Shown here piece after piece: positions 25,295 through 33,900 of a stretch of DNA of 64,000 nucleotides; the first letter of the stretch is position 1; every line of letters starts with the position of its first letter. The position numbers were made by a program, and so were the translations under genes. Under the pieces are notes generated by a model that had not been told where the DNA came from, did no database searches, and saw only the letters and a list, made by a program, of their open reading frames with translations. Source of the DNA: Dyella_B jejuensis (GTDB lineage: Bacteria; Pseudomonadota; Gammaproteobacteria; Xanthomonadales; Rhodanobacteraceae); the NCBI RefSeq assembly GCF_044904675.1, contig NZ_JADIKJ010000002.1, forward strand, positions 186,001-250,000, read 5' to 3'.

Positions 25295-25626
25295 TCGTCG
25301 GTTCTCCGTTGCCAGTCGTGCCAGTAGTCCACTGCTCGGTCGATGTCCGTGCCCTGCGTGCGCTTGTCGCCGCCGCACAGTAAGAGCACCAACCGTTGGC
25401 TCGACTGGGCATAATAGACCCGATAGCCCGATCCCACATCGATGCGCAATTCCCACACGCCATCGCGGCAGAACTTGTGGTCGCCAAAGTTGCCCTGCTC
25501 GATCCTGGCCACGCGCCGGATGATCGCCACCTTGGCTTGGTTATCGCGCAGGCGACGCAGCCAGTCGATGTAGAGATCCTTCTGCCCGTCGGCCGTCAGG
25601 TAGTGCTCGATTCGGTACGTAGTCAT
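25291..25626 (-). CDS. RelE/ParE-family toxin (HigB-like, Gp49-related)
   Basis: A 111-aa toxin, first gene of a two-gene operon. It has the compact alpha-beta pattern of this family: YIDWLRRLRDNQAKVAIIRRVARIEQGNFGD in outline, then the core strand GVWELRIDVGSGYRVYYAQ with the arginine and tyrosine pairs typical of mRNA interferases, and a final LLLCGGDKRTQGTDIDRA. Related toxins act as ribosome-dependent ribonucleases. The full-length protein and intact antitoxin suggest the pair is active and may stabilise the element. Sequence over 20 residues is given only in part here. Confidence 0.85.
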   Translation of the reverse strand: MTTYRIEHYLTADGQKDLYIDWLRRLRDNQAKVAIIRRVARIEQGNFGDHKFCRDGVWELRIDVGSGYRVYYAQSSQRLVLLLCGGDKRTQGTDIDRAVDYWHDWQRRTDE

Positions 25627-25627
25627 T

Positions 25628-25643
25628 TTCGTTTATAAACGAA
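25628..25643. promoter_or_regulatory. Operator palindrome upstream of the toxin-antitoxin operon
   Basis: A perfect 16-base palindrome, TTCGTTTATAAACGAA, begins two bases upstream of the toxin ATG and covers an AT-rich stretch suited to a promoter. It is a natural binding site for the helix-turn-helix antitoxin. Confidence 0.6.
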
Positions 25644-25691
25644 TTAAAGTCAAAGGGGAACAAGGAGCAGCAGCGGGCCCAGCGATCTGGC

Positions 25692-25726
25692 CCCGAATTG
25701 TCGTGTCACTGTCACGACAATTCGGG
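25692..25726. repeat. Perfect 14-bp inverted repeat between integrase and toxin-antitoxin
   Basis: CCCGAATTGTCGTG and CACGACAATTCGGG flank a seven-base loop. It lies downstream of the integrase stop and upstream of the toxin promoter. There is no T-run on either strand, so it is not a classic terminator; it may still block transcription or be a protein binding site. Confidence 0.6.
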
Positions 25727-25770
25727 TGAGGAGCTCACGCGATAGCCGACTCCAGCGCACCAGACTCAAG

Positions 25771-27093
25771 TTACGCTGAGACGCGCTTCGTGCCGGGTGG
25801 CACGGCGCGCGACGGGCTCTTGCGGTGTCGAAATGGACGATAGTTGCCCAAGCTCGTGCGTGTCTGCTCAGCGACGCCCTGCTCGACGGTCACAGGTCCG
25901 GGATCGTCGAGTGGAACATTGCTGCCGATGGTGTCTTTCCGACGGCTGGCTACCTTTTCCGCCGCTGCCCGCACGGGATCGTCCTCGGCATGCACGTAGC
26001 GCATAAACATGACGGCCGTCTTGTGAGCGGTCAGTGCCATGCCGATCTTCACGGACACACCGGAATTGGCGATATCGGTTGCGGCCCGATGGCGGATGCC
26101 ATGCGTCCCGACGTGAAGCACCTTGGCTCGTTCCAAAATACGTTTCCAACCGTTGACGTAGGTACCCTCCGGCATAGCAATGCTGCCGTCGAAAATGCTT
26201 GGGCACACGTAGGGCGAATCTTCAATACGGAAGGCGTTGGACAGCAGGCGATAGGCCTCCTGGCTCATCGGTTTGGAAATGTTGCCGGTCTTGCTATCCG
26301 GCCAGACCACGCGGCGATTCTCGAAATCGACCCAGGCCCATTCGAGCAGACGGATCTCAGACATGCGCGCCGCAAACTCAAACTGCAGGCGGATCGCCAG
26401 CGTCAGCAACGGATGTTCCAATCCTTCGACATCCGCCCGATCAAGGTAAGCATAGATACGGCCAAGCTCCTCGTCGGTGATGTAGCGCGTTCTCCCCTTC
26501 TCCGGGAACTTGGGCACGTGCCTGCATGGATTGGAGCCATCGGGTCGGTATCCCCACATCTCGGCCAGGTTGAACATCTTCCGGACGCAGCTGAGTGTGC
26601 GGTTAGCCGTCACGGGCGTACGGCTCATGTGACGCATGAACTCCGTGATCTGCGTACGTGTGATATCCGGTACCTTCATCCGGCCAAGCTCTGGGATGAT
26701 GCGGTGCTCGATGTACCACCGGTAGGTTTCGACGGTACGAGGCTTGTTCCTCGGCATGGAATATTCCTCTATGAACTGGGAACACAACTCTTTGACCGTC
26801 GGTGCTTGACGCGCAGCGAGCTTGGCGGCACTCGGATCATTACCTCTGCGCACATCAGCTAACCAGTCTTGTGCAATCGATCGCGCCTGCTCGACGGTCA
26901 ACTCACCGAATCGCCCGATCGCTGGCTTGCGGCGCTCACCCCAGTTCGTGCGGTACTGGAGCATGAATACCTTGCGGCCACCCGCTGTCACCTTGCATAG
27001 AAAGCCAGGAGTGATGGTGTCGCGCAGTTCGTAGTCTTTGCCAGTAAACAGAGCCTTCTCGATAGTGGCCTTGGTAAGCTTGGTGATAGCCAT
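25771..27093 (-). CDS. int: Tyrosine recombinase/integrase (DUF4102-type)
   Basis: A 440-aa site-specific recombinase. The N-terminal arm-binding domain (about 1-95) has the pattern YELRDTITPGFLCKV and the phrase IGRFGELTVEQAR, followed by a core-binding SAM-like domain (about 97-190) and the catalytic domain. Catalytic residues are Arg243 (AARMSEIRLL), a probable Lys268, His331 and Arg334 (HGIRH), His357 (ALTAHKT) and Tyr366 (MRYVHAE). All look intact. The gene starts 177 bases from the right junction and reads into the element. Its crossover core is inferred to be the tRNA anticodon loop. Confidence 0.95.
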   Translation of the reverse strand: MAITKLTKATIEKALFTGKDYELRDTITPGFLCKVTAGGRKVFMLQYRTNWGERRKPAIGRFGELTVEQARSIAQDWLADVRRGNDPSAAKLAARQAPTVKELCSQFIEEYSMPRNKPRTVETYRWYIEHRIIPELGRMKVPDITRTQITEFMRHMSRTPVTANRTLSCVRKMFNLAEMWGYRPDGSNPCRHVPKFPEKGRTRYITDEELGRIYAYLDRADVEGLEHPLLTLAIRLQFEFAARMSEIRLLEWAWVDFENRRVVWPDSKTGNISKPMSQEAYRLLSNAFRIEDSPYVCPSIFDGSIAMPEGTYVNGWKRILERAKVLHVGTHGIRHRAATDIANSGVSVKIGMALTAHKTAVMFMRYVHAEDDPVRAAAEKVASRRKDTIGSNVPLDDPGPVTVEQGVAEQTRTSLGNYRPFRHRKSPSRAVPPGTKRVSA

Positions 27094-27209
27094 GACGCCT
27101 CCTGTTCGATGTCGAGATCAGGAACTGACCGGGAGCCCGGCGAACGGCAAGCTCGTCGCGATGAGTCCTGTCATGGCGTAAGGCTAAACGGGACCAATCT
27201 CCCAGAAAA

Positions 27210-27229
27210 CCAAGCCCGGCAAGGCTTGG
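27210..27229. repeat. Hairpin near the right end of the element
   Basis: CCAAGCC (27210-27216) and GGCTTGG (27223-27229) form a perfect stem with a six-base loop, between the integrase start and the right junction. It may be an integrase arm site or belong to the int leader. Nothing else is recognised in 27094-27269. Confidence 0.4.
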
Positions 27230-27269
27230 CGAGTTCCAGCGTAGAGCGAGGCTATCGCACCCGATAAAG

Positions 27270-27323
27270 CTCAAAATCCACTGGCAGCGATGTCGTGTAG
27301 GTTCGAGTCCTATCACCGTACCA
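27270..27323 (+). pseudogene. tRNA-Leu(CAA) 3' half, broken by integration (attR)
   Basis: Starts with the anticodon loop CTCAAAA (27270-27276) and continues with TCCAC, the exact complement of the GTGGA stem left at 10886-10890, then a long variable arm, T stem GTAGG/CCTAT around TTCGAGT, and CCA. The acceptor strand reads CACCGTA before CCA, one base short of what is needed to pair with GCCGGTG, so this half has lost a base. A terminator follows. This is the right junction of the element. Confidence 0.85.
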
Positions 27324-27368
27324 GTGACGAGTTTCAAGCCGTAGCAACGAAACTCAAGGTAAGTCGAG

Positions 27369-27394
27369 AAGCCCGCATCACAGCGGGCTTTTTT
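27369..27394 (+). terminator. Terminator of the former tRNA-Leu(CAA)
   Basis: AAGCCCGC and GCGGGCTT form a perfect eight-pair stem with loop ATCACA, followed by a T-run. It lies 45 bases after the tRNA 3' end. Between it and the lspA stop at 27500 nothing is recognised. Confidence 0.85.
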
Positions 27395-27499
27395 ACGTCT
27401 TAAGAGTTCTCTTGCCCACGTCCGCCAACATGACTTCGACCTATGCCAGGTTCATTCGGTCAAAGCTTGACGGCGGCGTTCACCGGCTTGTCGATGAAC

Positions 27500-28000
27500 T
27501 CAAAGCGTCGCCTTCGCCGGACGCAGGCCAAACAGGATCAGCAGTACGGCGCCAACGCTGATGCCGCAGTCGGCCACGTTGAACGTTGGGTAATACCAGT
27601 CGTGGTAATACACCTGGATGAAATCGGTTACCTGCGAGGCGTGCAGGCGATCGATAAGGTTGCCCAGCGCACCGCCAATCACCAGTGCGAGCGGCAAGGC
27701 GGTACGCCATTCGCGGCGCGCCGTGCGTGCCAGCCATACGACCAGGGCCACGCTGATCGCCACCGCCAGCACGACGAAGAACCAGCGCTGCCAGCCGCCG
27801 CTTTGCGCGAGGAAGCTGAAAGCCGCACCGGTGTTGAAGGCCAAGGTCCAGTTGAGGAAACCGGGAATCACCGGATGCGGCATGCCCGCAGGTTGCAGCG
27901 CGGCGAGCGCCCATAGCTTGGTGAGCTGGTCCAGCGCGATAACCAGGGCCGACACCAGCAGCCAGGGCAGCGCATTGGGCAGACGGGTCGAACGAGGCAT
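27500..28000 (-). CDS. lspA: Prolipoprotein signal peptidase LspA
   Basis: Inner-membrane aspartic protease that removes the signal peptide of lipid-modified prolipoproteins. The 166-aa protein has four hydrophobic segments and both catalytic aspartates: Asp126 in QVTDFIQVYY and Asp144 in FNVADCGISVGA, with the conserved GNLIDR before the first. The start ATG at 28000 gives the usual short basic N-terminus; an upstream start at 28069 would add an unlikely basic lead. It is the last gene of murJ-ribF-ileS-lspA on this strand. Confidence 0.95.
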   Translation of the reverse strand: MPRSTRLPNALPWLLVSALVIALDQLTKLWALAALQPAGMPHPVIPGFLNWTLAFNTGAAFSFLAQSGGWQRWFFVVLAVAISVALVVWLARTARREWRTALPLALVIGGALGNLIDRLHASQVTDFIQVYYHDWYYPTFNVADCGISVGAVLLILFGLRPAKATL

Positions 28001-28150
28001 GGTGATCCTTTTCTGACAGGTCGGCCGTCCCTGCGCTCGCCTGTGGCAGCACATGGTGACGGGAACCAACTGGCGTTAATGAAAAATCGCGGAACGTTTC
28101 ATTTCAGGTCGGCTCATCGAGCCCCTCCCAAAGAGGGGCTTCGTGCAAGC

Positions 28151-31009
28151 TTAAAACCAGCGGCGTTGCTCGCCCGGTCCTTCTACATTGCTCACGCAGC
28201 GGCTGCAAATATCCGGATGCGCGGGGTTGCTGCCCACATCTTCGCGCCGATGCCAGCAACGGATGCATTTGGCCGCCTCGCTCACCTCGGCCGCCACATG
28301 CACTTCGCCGCCGTCGAGCTGCAATGCCACCGCATCGGCCGGTCGCGGCTGCAACGGCGCAAAGCTCAACTCGGAAGTAATGAAGAAGAAGCGCAGCTCA
28401 TCGGCGCTCTCGACATACCGCGCCGTCGTCACCGGATCGGCGTGCAGCACCAGCTTCGCTTCCAGGGCGGCACCGATGCGCTCGGCCTTGCGCATATCCT
28501 CGAGGACGCGCGAGGCGGTATCACGGATCGCCAGCAAATCGGACCAATAACGGCGCTGTTCCGGCGAGCCCTGCGCATTGGCCAGGCCGTCGTACCAGGT
28601 CTCGAACAACACGCTTTCGCTGCGCTCGCCTGGCATGTGCTGCCAGATTTCCTCGGCCGTGAACGACAGCACCGGCGCCAGCCAGCGCACCAGCGCTTCC
28701 AGGATGCGATACATCGCACTTTGTGCGCTGCGCCGGCCGAGGCTTTCGGTCGGCATGGTGTAAAGGCGATCCTTGGTGATGTCCAGATACAACGCACCCA
28801 TTTCATTGGTGCAGAAGTTCTGCACGCGCTGCACGATTTCGGGAAAGTCGTAGCGCTCGTAGGCAGCGACCACCGCCTGCTGCACCTCATACGCCTGCCC
28901 GATGGCCCATTGATCGAGCAACAGGCTCGTTTCCAGCGGTACGAGATGGGTAGCCGGATCGAAACCATCGAGGTTGCCGAGCAGGAACCGCGCGGTATTG
29001 CGGATGCGCCGATAGGTGTCGGCGACGCGCTTGAGGATTTCCTCCGACAACGACATTTCCTGGCGGTAGTCGGTCGAGGCCACCCACAGGCGCAGGATGT
29101 CCGCGCCCATCCGGTTCATGATGTCCTGCGGCTCGATGCCGTTACCCAGCGACTTGGACATCTTGCGGCCCTGCGCATCCACGCTGAATCCATGGGTGAG
29201 CAGTTGCTTGTATGGCGGACGGCCATCCAGCATCGAGGCGGTGAGCAGTGAAGAATGGAACCAGCCACGATGCTGGTCGGAGCCTTCCAGGTACAAATCG
29301 GCCGGGAACGCGGACACGTCCGCATGCGAACCGCGCAGCACATGCCAGTGCGTGGTGCCCGAATCGAACCAGACATCCAGCGTGTCGCGATTCTTTTCGT
29401 ACTGGACGGCCTCTTCCGCGCTGAGCAAATCGCCGGGCTCGATGCTTTGCCATGCTTCGATACCGTCTTTCTCGATACGCTTGGCGACTTCCTCCAGCAG
29501 CTCCGGCGTGCGCGGATGCAACTCGCCGGTTTCGCGATGGACGAAAAAGGCCATCGGCACGCCCCACTGGCGCTGGCGCGACAAGGTCCAGTCGGGACGC
29601 TCGGCAATCATGTTGTGCAGGCGCTGCTTGCCCCAGGCGGGATAGAACTGCGTGGCTTCGATGCCTTCCAGCGCGGTTTGACGCAAGGTCTTGCCGCCAT
29701 CCCTGGGCACGATATCCATGCCCGCGAACCATTGCGACGTGGCGCGATAGATGATCGGCGTCTTGTGGCGCCAGCAATGCATATAGCTATGCGCGTACTT
29801 GTGCTGGTGCAGCAGCGAGCCGGCCTGCTCCAGCGCCTCCACGATTTTTGGATTGGCCTTCCACAAGAACATGCCGCCGAACAGCGGCAGCGTGGATACG
29901 TAATGGCCGTTACCCATGACCGGATTGATGATGTCGGCATCCTTCATGCCGTGCGCCTTGCACGACAGGAAATCTTCCACGCCGTAGGCCGGCGACGAAT
30001 GCACCACGCCGGTACCGGTATCCAGCGTTACGTAATCGCCGAAATACACCGGAGCGAGTCGTGCATAGCCCGGATCGACGGCATAGAGCGGATGACGGAA
30101 GCGCAGCTCACCCAATGCACTGCCCGGCACGGAGGCGACGATATGGCCTTCCAGCCCGTAGGTCTTCAGACATTCTTCCACGCGCTCGGTGGCCAGGATC
30201 AGCAGGCCCTTGGGCGTATCCACCAGGCTATAGCTGAAGTCCGGATGCAGGTTGAGCGCCTGGTTGGCGGGAATCGTCCACGGCGTGGTGGTCCAGATCA
30301 CGATCTGGCCAGCGGGTTTGGGTAGCTTCTCCAGACCGAAAGCCTTCGCGACGGCGGCCGGATCGTCGAAGGCAAAGCCCACGTCGATCGCGATATCGGT
30401 CTTGTCCTCGTACTCGACTTCCGCTTCGGCCAGTGCCGAGCCGCAGTCGAAGCACCAGTTCACCGGCTTCAGGCCGCGATAGATGTAGCCCTTGCGCAAC
30501 ATCTCCGACAGCGCGCGCAGCTCGGCGGCTTCGTTGTAGTGATCCATCGTGAGATAGGGACGATCCCACTCGCCCAGTACGCCCAGGCGCTTGAAGTCGA
30601 CCTTTTGCCTTTCGATTTGCGCCGCCGCGTAGGCGCGCGCCTTGCTCTGCACTTCGCTAGGCGAGAGGTTCTTGCCGAATTGTTTTTCGATCTGGATCTC
30701 GATCGGCATGCCATGGCAATCCCAGCCCGGCACGTAAGGCGCATGGAAGCCGGCCAGCCATTTGGACTTGACCACCGTGTCCTTGAGGATCTTGTTGATC
30801 GCATGGCCCAGGTGGATGACCCCGTTCGCATACGGCGGGCCATCGTGCAGCACGAACATCGGGCGGCCGGCGGTTCTGGCCTGGATCTGCGCGTAGCGGC
30901 CGACCTTGTCCCATTCGGCCAGCCAGCCCGGCTCGCGCTTGGGCAGGTCGCCGCGCATCGGGAAACTCGTCTGCGGCAGGTTGATGGTGCTCTTGTAGTC
31001 CTGGGTCAT
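28151..31009 (-). CDS. ileS: Isoleucyl-tRNA synthetase
   Basis: Class I aminoacyl-tRNA synthetase of 952 aa that charges tRNA-Ile. The HIGH-type motif is in PPYANGVIHLGHAINK, the KMSKS motif in GRKMSKSLGNG, and the C-terminal zinc-binding part has CIRCWHR and DICSRCVSNVEG. A large editing (CP1) domain lies between. ATG 31009 begins MTQDYKSTINLPQT, the normal N-terminus; the longer upstream frame is not needed. A typical bacterial pairing with lspA downstream and ribF upstream. Confidence 0.97.
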   Translation of the reverse strand: MTQDYKSTINLPQTSFPMRGDLPKREPGWLAEWDKVGRYAQIQARTAGRPMFVLHDGPPYANGVIHLGHAINKILKDTVVKSKWLAGFHAPYVPGWDCHGMPIEIQIEKQFGKNLSPSEVQSKARAYAAAQIERQKVDFKRLGVLGEWDRPYLTMDHYNEAAELRALSEMLRKGYIYRGLKPVNWCFDCGSALAEAEVEYEDKTDIAIDVGFAFDDPAAVAKAFGLEKLPKPAGQIVIWTTTPWTIPANQALNLHPDFSYSLVDTPKGLLILATERVEECLKTYGLEGHIVASVPGSALGELRFRHPLYAVDPGYARLAPVYFGDYVTLDTGTGVVHSSPAYGVEDFLSCKAHGMKDADIINPVMGNGHYVSTLPLFGGMFLWKANPKIVEALEQAGSLLHQHKYAHSYMHCWRHKTPIIYRATSQWFAGMDIVPRDGGKTLRQTALEGIEATQFYPAWGKQRLHNMIAERPDWTLSRQRQWGVPMAFFVHRETGELHPRTPELLEEVAKRIEKDGIEAWQSIEPGDLLSAEEAVQYEKNRDTLDVWFDSGTTHWHVLRGSHADVSAFPADLYLEGSDQHRGWFHSSLLTASMLDGRPPYKQLLTHGFSVDAQGRKMSKSLGNGIEPQDIMNRMGADILRLWVASTDYRQEMSLSEEILKRVADTYRRIRNTARFLLGNLDGFDPATHLVPLETSLLLDQWAIGQAYEVQQAVVAAYERYDFPEIVQRVQNFCTNEMGALYLDITKDRLYTMPTESLGRRSAQSAMYRILEALVRWLAPVLSFTAEEIWQHMPGERSESVLFETWYDGLANAQGSPEQRRYWSDLLAIRDTASRVLEDMRKAERIGAALEAKLVLHADPVTTARYVESADELRFFFITSELSFAPLQPRPADAVALQLDGGEVHVAAEVSEAAKCIRCWHRREDVGSNPAHPDICSRCVSNVEGPGEQRRWF

Positions 31010-31201
31010 CGCTCGGGTACCGTGTTTTGGGTCCGCTTCGATGCCACCGGGTGGAACCGAAGTCTCGTGCCTGTTGCTCGCCGCGCGCGGCGGCAAGCGC
31101 ACGCGCTTCGGCGATGCTTCAAATAATAATAATGGTCGCCGCAGCCGCCACGGCGGAGGCGGTGCACAGGATCGGCTGGTGCTGCAGGATGTTCATCGCC
31201 A

Positions 31202-32155
31202 TCACGCCTGGATCAGTACCGGGTTCATGCCCAGGATTTCCCGGGCCGAACGCGCATCATGACGCATTTGTACCTTCAATGCGTCCAGTCCGTCGAATTT
31301 CATCTCATCGCGCAGCTTGGCCACGAACTCCACCGCCATGCGCTGACCGTAGAGATCGCCGTCGAAATCGAACAGATGCACTTCCAGCACGGGGACGGCC
31401 ACTTCGTTGACCGTGGGCCGCGTCCCAAGGCTGGCTACGCCCGGCCAGCTGCATTCGCCTTCGCCCAGGCCCACGCGCACCGCGAAGATGCCATGCACCG
31501 GGGTCGTCCGTTCGCGCAAATGGATGTTAGCGGTGGGAAAGCCCAGCGTGCGGCCCAGCTGGTTGCCGTACTCCACCTTGCCCTCAATCACGAACGGCCG
31601 GCCGAGCAGCGGCGCGGCGGCACCGAAGTTCCCCGCGGCAAGCAGCGCCCGCACCCGGCTGGCGGAAACACGCTCGCCTTCCAGCAGCACCGCCGGCATG
31701 GTGTGCGCGACGAAGCCGCGTTCCGCGCCGATCCGCTCCAGCGTGGCGACATCGCCGGCACGCTTATGGCCGAAGCGGAAATCGGCGCCCACCCATACCT
31801 CGCGCACGCCGAGCCGGTCGATCAGCACGCGCTGCACGAAATCCTCGGCGGACATGGCGGTAAGCGCCTGGTTGAAACGCAGCAGCAGCGTATGCTCGAT
31901 GCCGGCGGCATCGAAGCCGAGCAGCTTTTCGCGCACGCTCGACAGGCGCGGCAGCGGCTCCTTCGAGAAGTACGCGCGCGGCAGCGGCTCGAAGCTCACC
32001 ACGATGGGCGAGCAGCCAAGGGCTTGCGCCCGTTCGCGCACTTCGCTGAGCAAGGCTTGGTGACCACGGTGCAGGCCGTCGAAGGCACCGACCGCGATCA
32101 CACTGCCGCCGGGGGCCAGGCACGGCCCCGCAACGTCCCGGGACAGTTTCATCAT
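31202..32155 (-). CDS. ribF: Bifunctional riboflavin kinase/FAD synthetase RibF
   Basis: Converts riboflavin to FMN and then to FAD. The N-terminal nucleotidyltransferase domain has GAFDGLHRGHQALL, equivalent to the HxGH motif, and the C-terminal flavokinase domain has GRTLGFPTANIHL and LEVHLFDFDGDLYG. Length 317 aa is usual. Two adjacent ATG codons (32155 and 32152) could start it. It is in the murJ-ribF-ileS-lspA series. The 192 bases between it and ileS hold only a short AAT repeat. Confidence 0.95.
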   Translation of the reverse strand: MMKLSRDVAGPCLAPGGSVIAVGAFDGLHRGHQALLSEVRERAQALGCSPIVVSFEPLPRAYFSKEPLPRLSSVREKLLGFDAAGIEHTLLLRFNQALTAMSAEDFVQRVLIDRLGVREVWVGADFRFGHKRAGDVATLERIGAERGFVAHTMPAVLLEGERVSASRVRALLAAGNFGAAAPLLGRPFVIEGKVEYGNQLGRTLGFPTANIHLRERTTPVHGIFAVRVGLGEGECSWPGVASLGTRPTVNEVAVPVLEVHLFDFDGDLYGQRMAVEFVAKLRDEMKFDGLDALKVQMRHDARSAREILGMNPVLIQA

Positions 32156-32171
32156 CGGATCAGTATAACGT

Positions 32172-33779
32172 TCATGCGTGGTGCAATTGGCGTAAGCGGA
32201 AGCCGGCGGCAAACAGGACCGCCACGTAAGTGGCGCCGCCCGCGCCAACCAGCACGGCCAGCCGTCCCACGCGAGCGATCGATCCCATATGGGTCCAATC
32301 CGGCCAACAGCAACGGCCGAGCAGCAATACGACGATCATCGCGGCGCAAGCCAGCGCCAGTTGCAGCAGGTGCCGGCGCCAACCCGGCTGCCGCTGGTAA
32401 ATGCCCGCCTGCCCCAGCCAGCGCCAGAGCAACAGCAGATTGACGTAGCTGGCCAACGCGCTCGCCATGCCCAGCGCCAGGTGCAAGCCCGGCACCCTGG
32501 ACAGGCCAACGAGCAGCGCTCCTGCCTTCAGTGCCGGCGGCGCCCACAGGGCGTACAGCAGCCACAGGAACAGGCCATTGAGCAGCATGTTGGTAAGCAG
32601 TGCCGCCACTCCCGCGCGCACCGGCGTGCGCGTGTCCTTGCGCGCATAGAACGCCGGCAGCAGCACCTTCACTTGCGCGTAGGCCGGCACGCCGAAACTC
32701 AGCGCGGTCACCGACAGTGTCGTCATGCGGGTATCGAACGGACGGAACTGGCCATTCTGGAACAACGTGGCGACCAACGGCTCGGCCAACAGCATCAAGC
32801 CGAACATCGCGGGCAGCGCGATCAGCAAGGTGGTGCGCAAACCCCAATCCAGGGCCTTGGAAAATCCATCGTGATCGGTCGCCACGTGATGCCGCGAGAG
32901 CGAAGGCAGGATCACCGTACCCAATGCCACGCCGAATACGCCCAGCGGCAATTCCAGGAACCGGTCGGCTTGCGACAGCCAGGTCTGCGAGCCGGAGATC
33001 AGCAGCGAGGCGATGACGGTGTCGAACAGCAAATTGATCTGCGCCACCGACGACCCGAACAGCGTCGGCAGCATCTGGCGCATGATCCGGCGCACGTCCG
33101 GGTGGTTCCAGCCCCAGCGCGGCCACGCCAGCAAATCCAGCCGGCGCAACGCTGGCAACTGGAACAACACCTGGAATATACCTGCCGCGAAAACCGCCCA
33201 GCCCAACGCCAGGATCGGCGTCTGCAATCGCCGCGACAGCCACCACGCCCCCGCGATCATGCATACGTTGAGAATCACCGGAGTCAGCGCCGGCAAACCA
33301 AACCGATGAAAGCTGTTGAGTGCGCCGCCGCAAAGCGCGGTCAGCGATACGAACAGCAGGAACGGGAAGGTAAGGCGCAACAGTTCCACCGTGAGCGCGA
33401 ACTTGTGCGGCTCGTGCACCGCCCCCGGCGTAAACAAAGCCGCCACCTGCGGCGCGAACAGCACGCAGGCCGCGGCCACCACCAGCAACACGCCGCCCAA
33501 GGTGCCGGCCACCCGCGACATCAGCTCTTTCAGGTCCGCGTGGCGACCCCGTTCTTTCACCTCGATGAAAACGGGCACGAAGGCGGTGGAAAACGATCCT
33601 TCCGCGAACATGCGGCGCATGAAGCTCGGAATGCGGAACGCCACCCAGAACGCATCGGTGGCGGCATTGGCGCCGAACACATGGCTGATCGAGATATCCC
33701 GCAGCAGCCCGAGCACGCGCGAAACCATGGTCATGCTGCTGAACGAGAGCAAGCCGCGGAGCATGCTGGGGGATTTCAT
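32172..33779 (-). CDS. murJ: Lipid II flippase MurJ
   Basis: Polytopic membrane protein (535 aa, about 14 helices) of the MOP superfamily that flips the peptidoglycan precursor lipid II. The N-terminal SSMTMVSRVLGLLRD and FRIPSFMRRMFAEGSFSTAF regions are diagnostic. ATG 33779 is chosen; the open frame continues upstream through the repeat region, where the translation is just repeat sequence. It is divergent from rpsT, a common arrangement in gammaproteobacteria. Confidence 0.95.
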   Translation of the reverse strand: MKSPSMLRGLLSFSSMTMVSRVLGLLRDISISHVFGANAATDAFWVAFRIPSFMRRMFAEGSFSTAFVPVFIEVKERGRHADLKELMSRVAGTLGGVLLVVAAACVLFAPQVAALFTPGAVHEPHKFALTVELLRLTFPFLLFVSLTALCGGALNSFHRFGLPALTPVILNVCMIAGAWWLSRRLQTPILALGWAVFAAGIFQVLFQLPALRRLDLLAWPRWGWNHPDVRRIMRQMLPTLFGSSVAQINLLFDTVIASLLISGSQTWLSQADRFLELPLGVFGVALGTVILPSLSRHHVATDHDGFSKALDWGLRTTLLIALPAMFGLMLLAEPLVATLFQNGQFRPFDTRMTTLSVTALSFGVPAYAQVKVLLPAFYARKDTRTPVRAGVAALLTNMLLNGLFLWLLYALWAPPALKAGALLVGLSRVPGLHLALGMASALASYVNLLLLWRWLGQAGIYQRQPGWRRHLLQLALACAAMIVVLLLGRCCWPDWTHMGSIARVGRLAVLVGAGGATYVAVLFAAGFRLRQLHHA

Positions 33780-33900
33780 GCGCGGATCGGGCTCCTGGCT
33801 TTCCCTGTTTCCGGGGAGCGGGTCGGGTGGAGGGCAATCTTGCCAGAATGTGGGGTTACTACCGTGCATGGAAGTAAGCTCATCGCAAGGCCGGCCCCTC

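Larger units (their letters stand above)
10891..27276. mobile_element. Integrative element (defence island) in tRNA-Leu(CAA)
   Basis: About 16.4 kb bounded by direct repeats of CTCAAAA at 10891-10897 and 27270-27276, which are the anticodon loop of one tRNA-Leu split into its two halves. It carries a tyrosine recombinase next to the right end, a replacement tRNA-Leu with a group I intron next to the left end, and defence genes between (ABC-3C, Wadjet type II, toxin-antitoxin). No conjugation, replication or phage structural genes are present, so it is either mobilised by helpers or is a cargo island. Whether it still excises is unknown. Confidence 0.85.

Noticed and set aside
10891..27276. 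Integrative conjugative element or prophage
   Set aside because: No relaxase, coupling protein, type IV secretion, replication, capsid or terminase genes are seen among the cargo.
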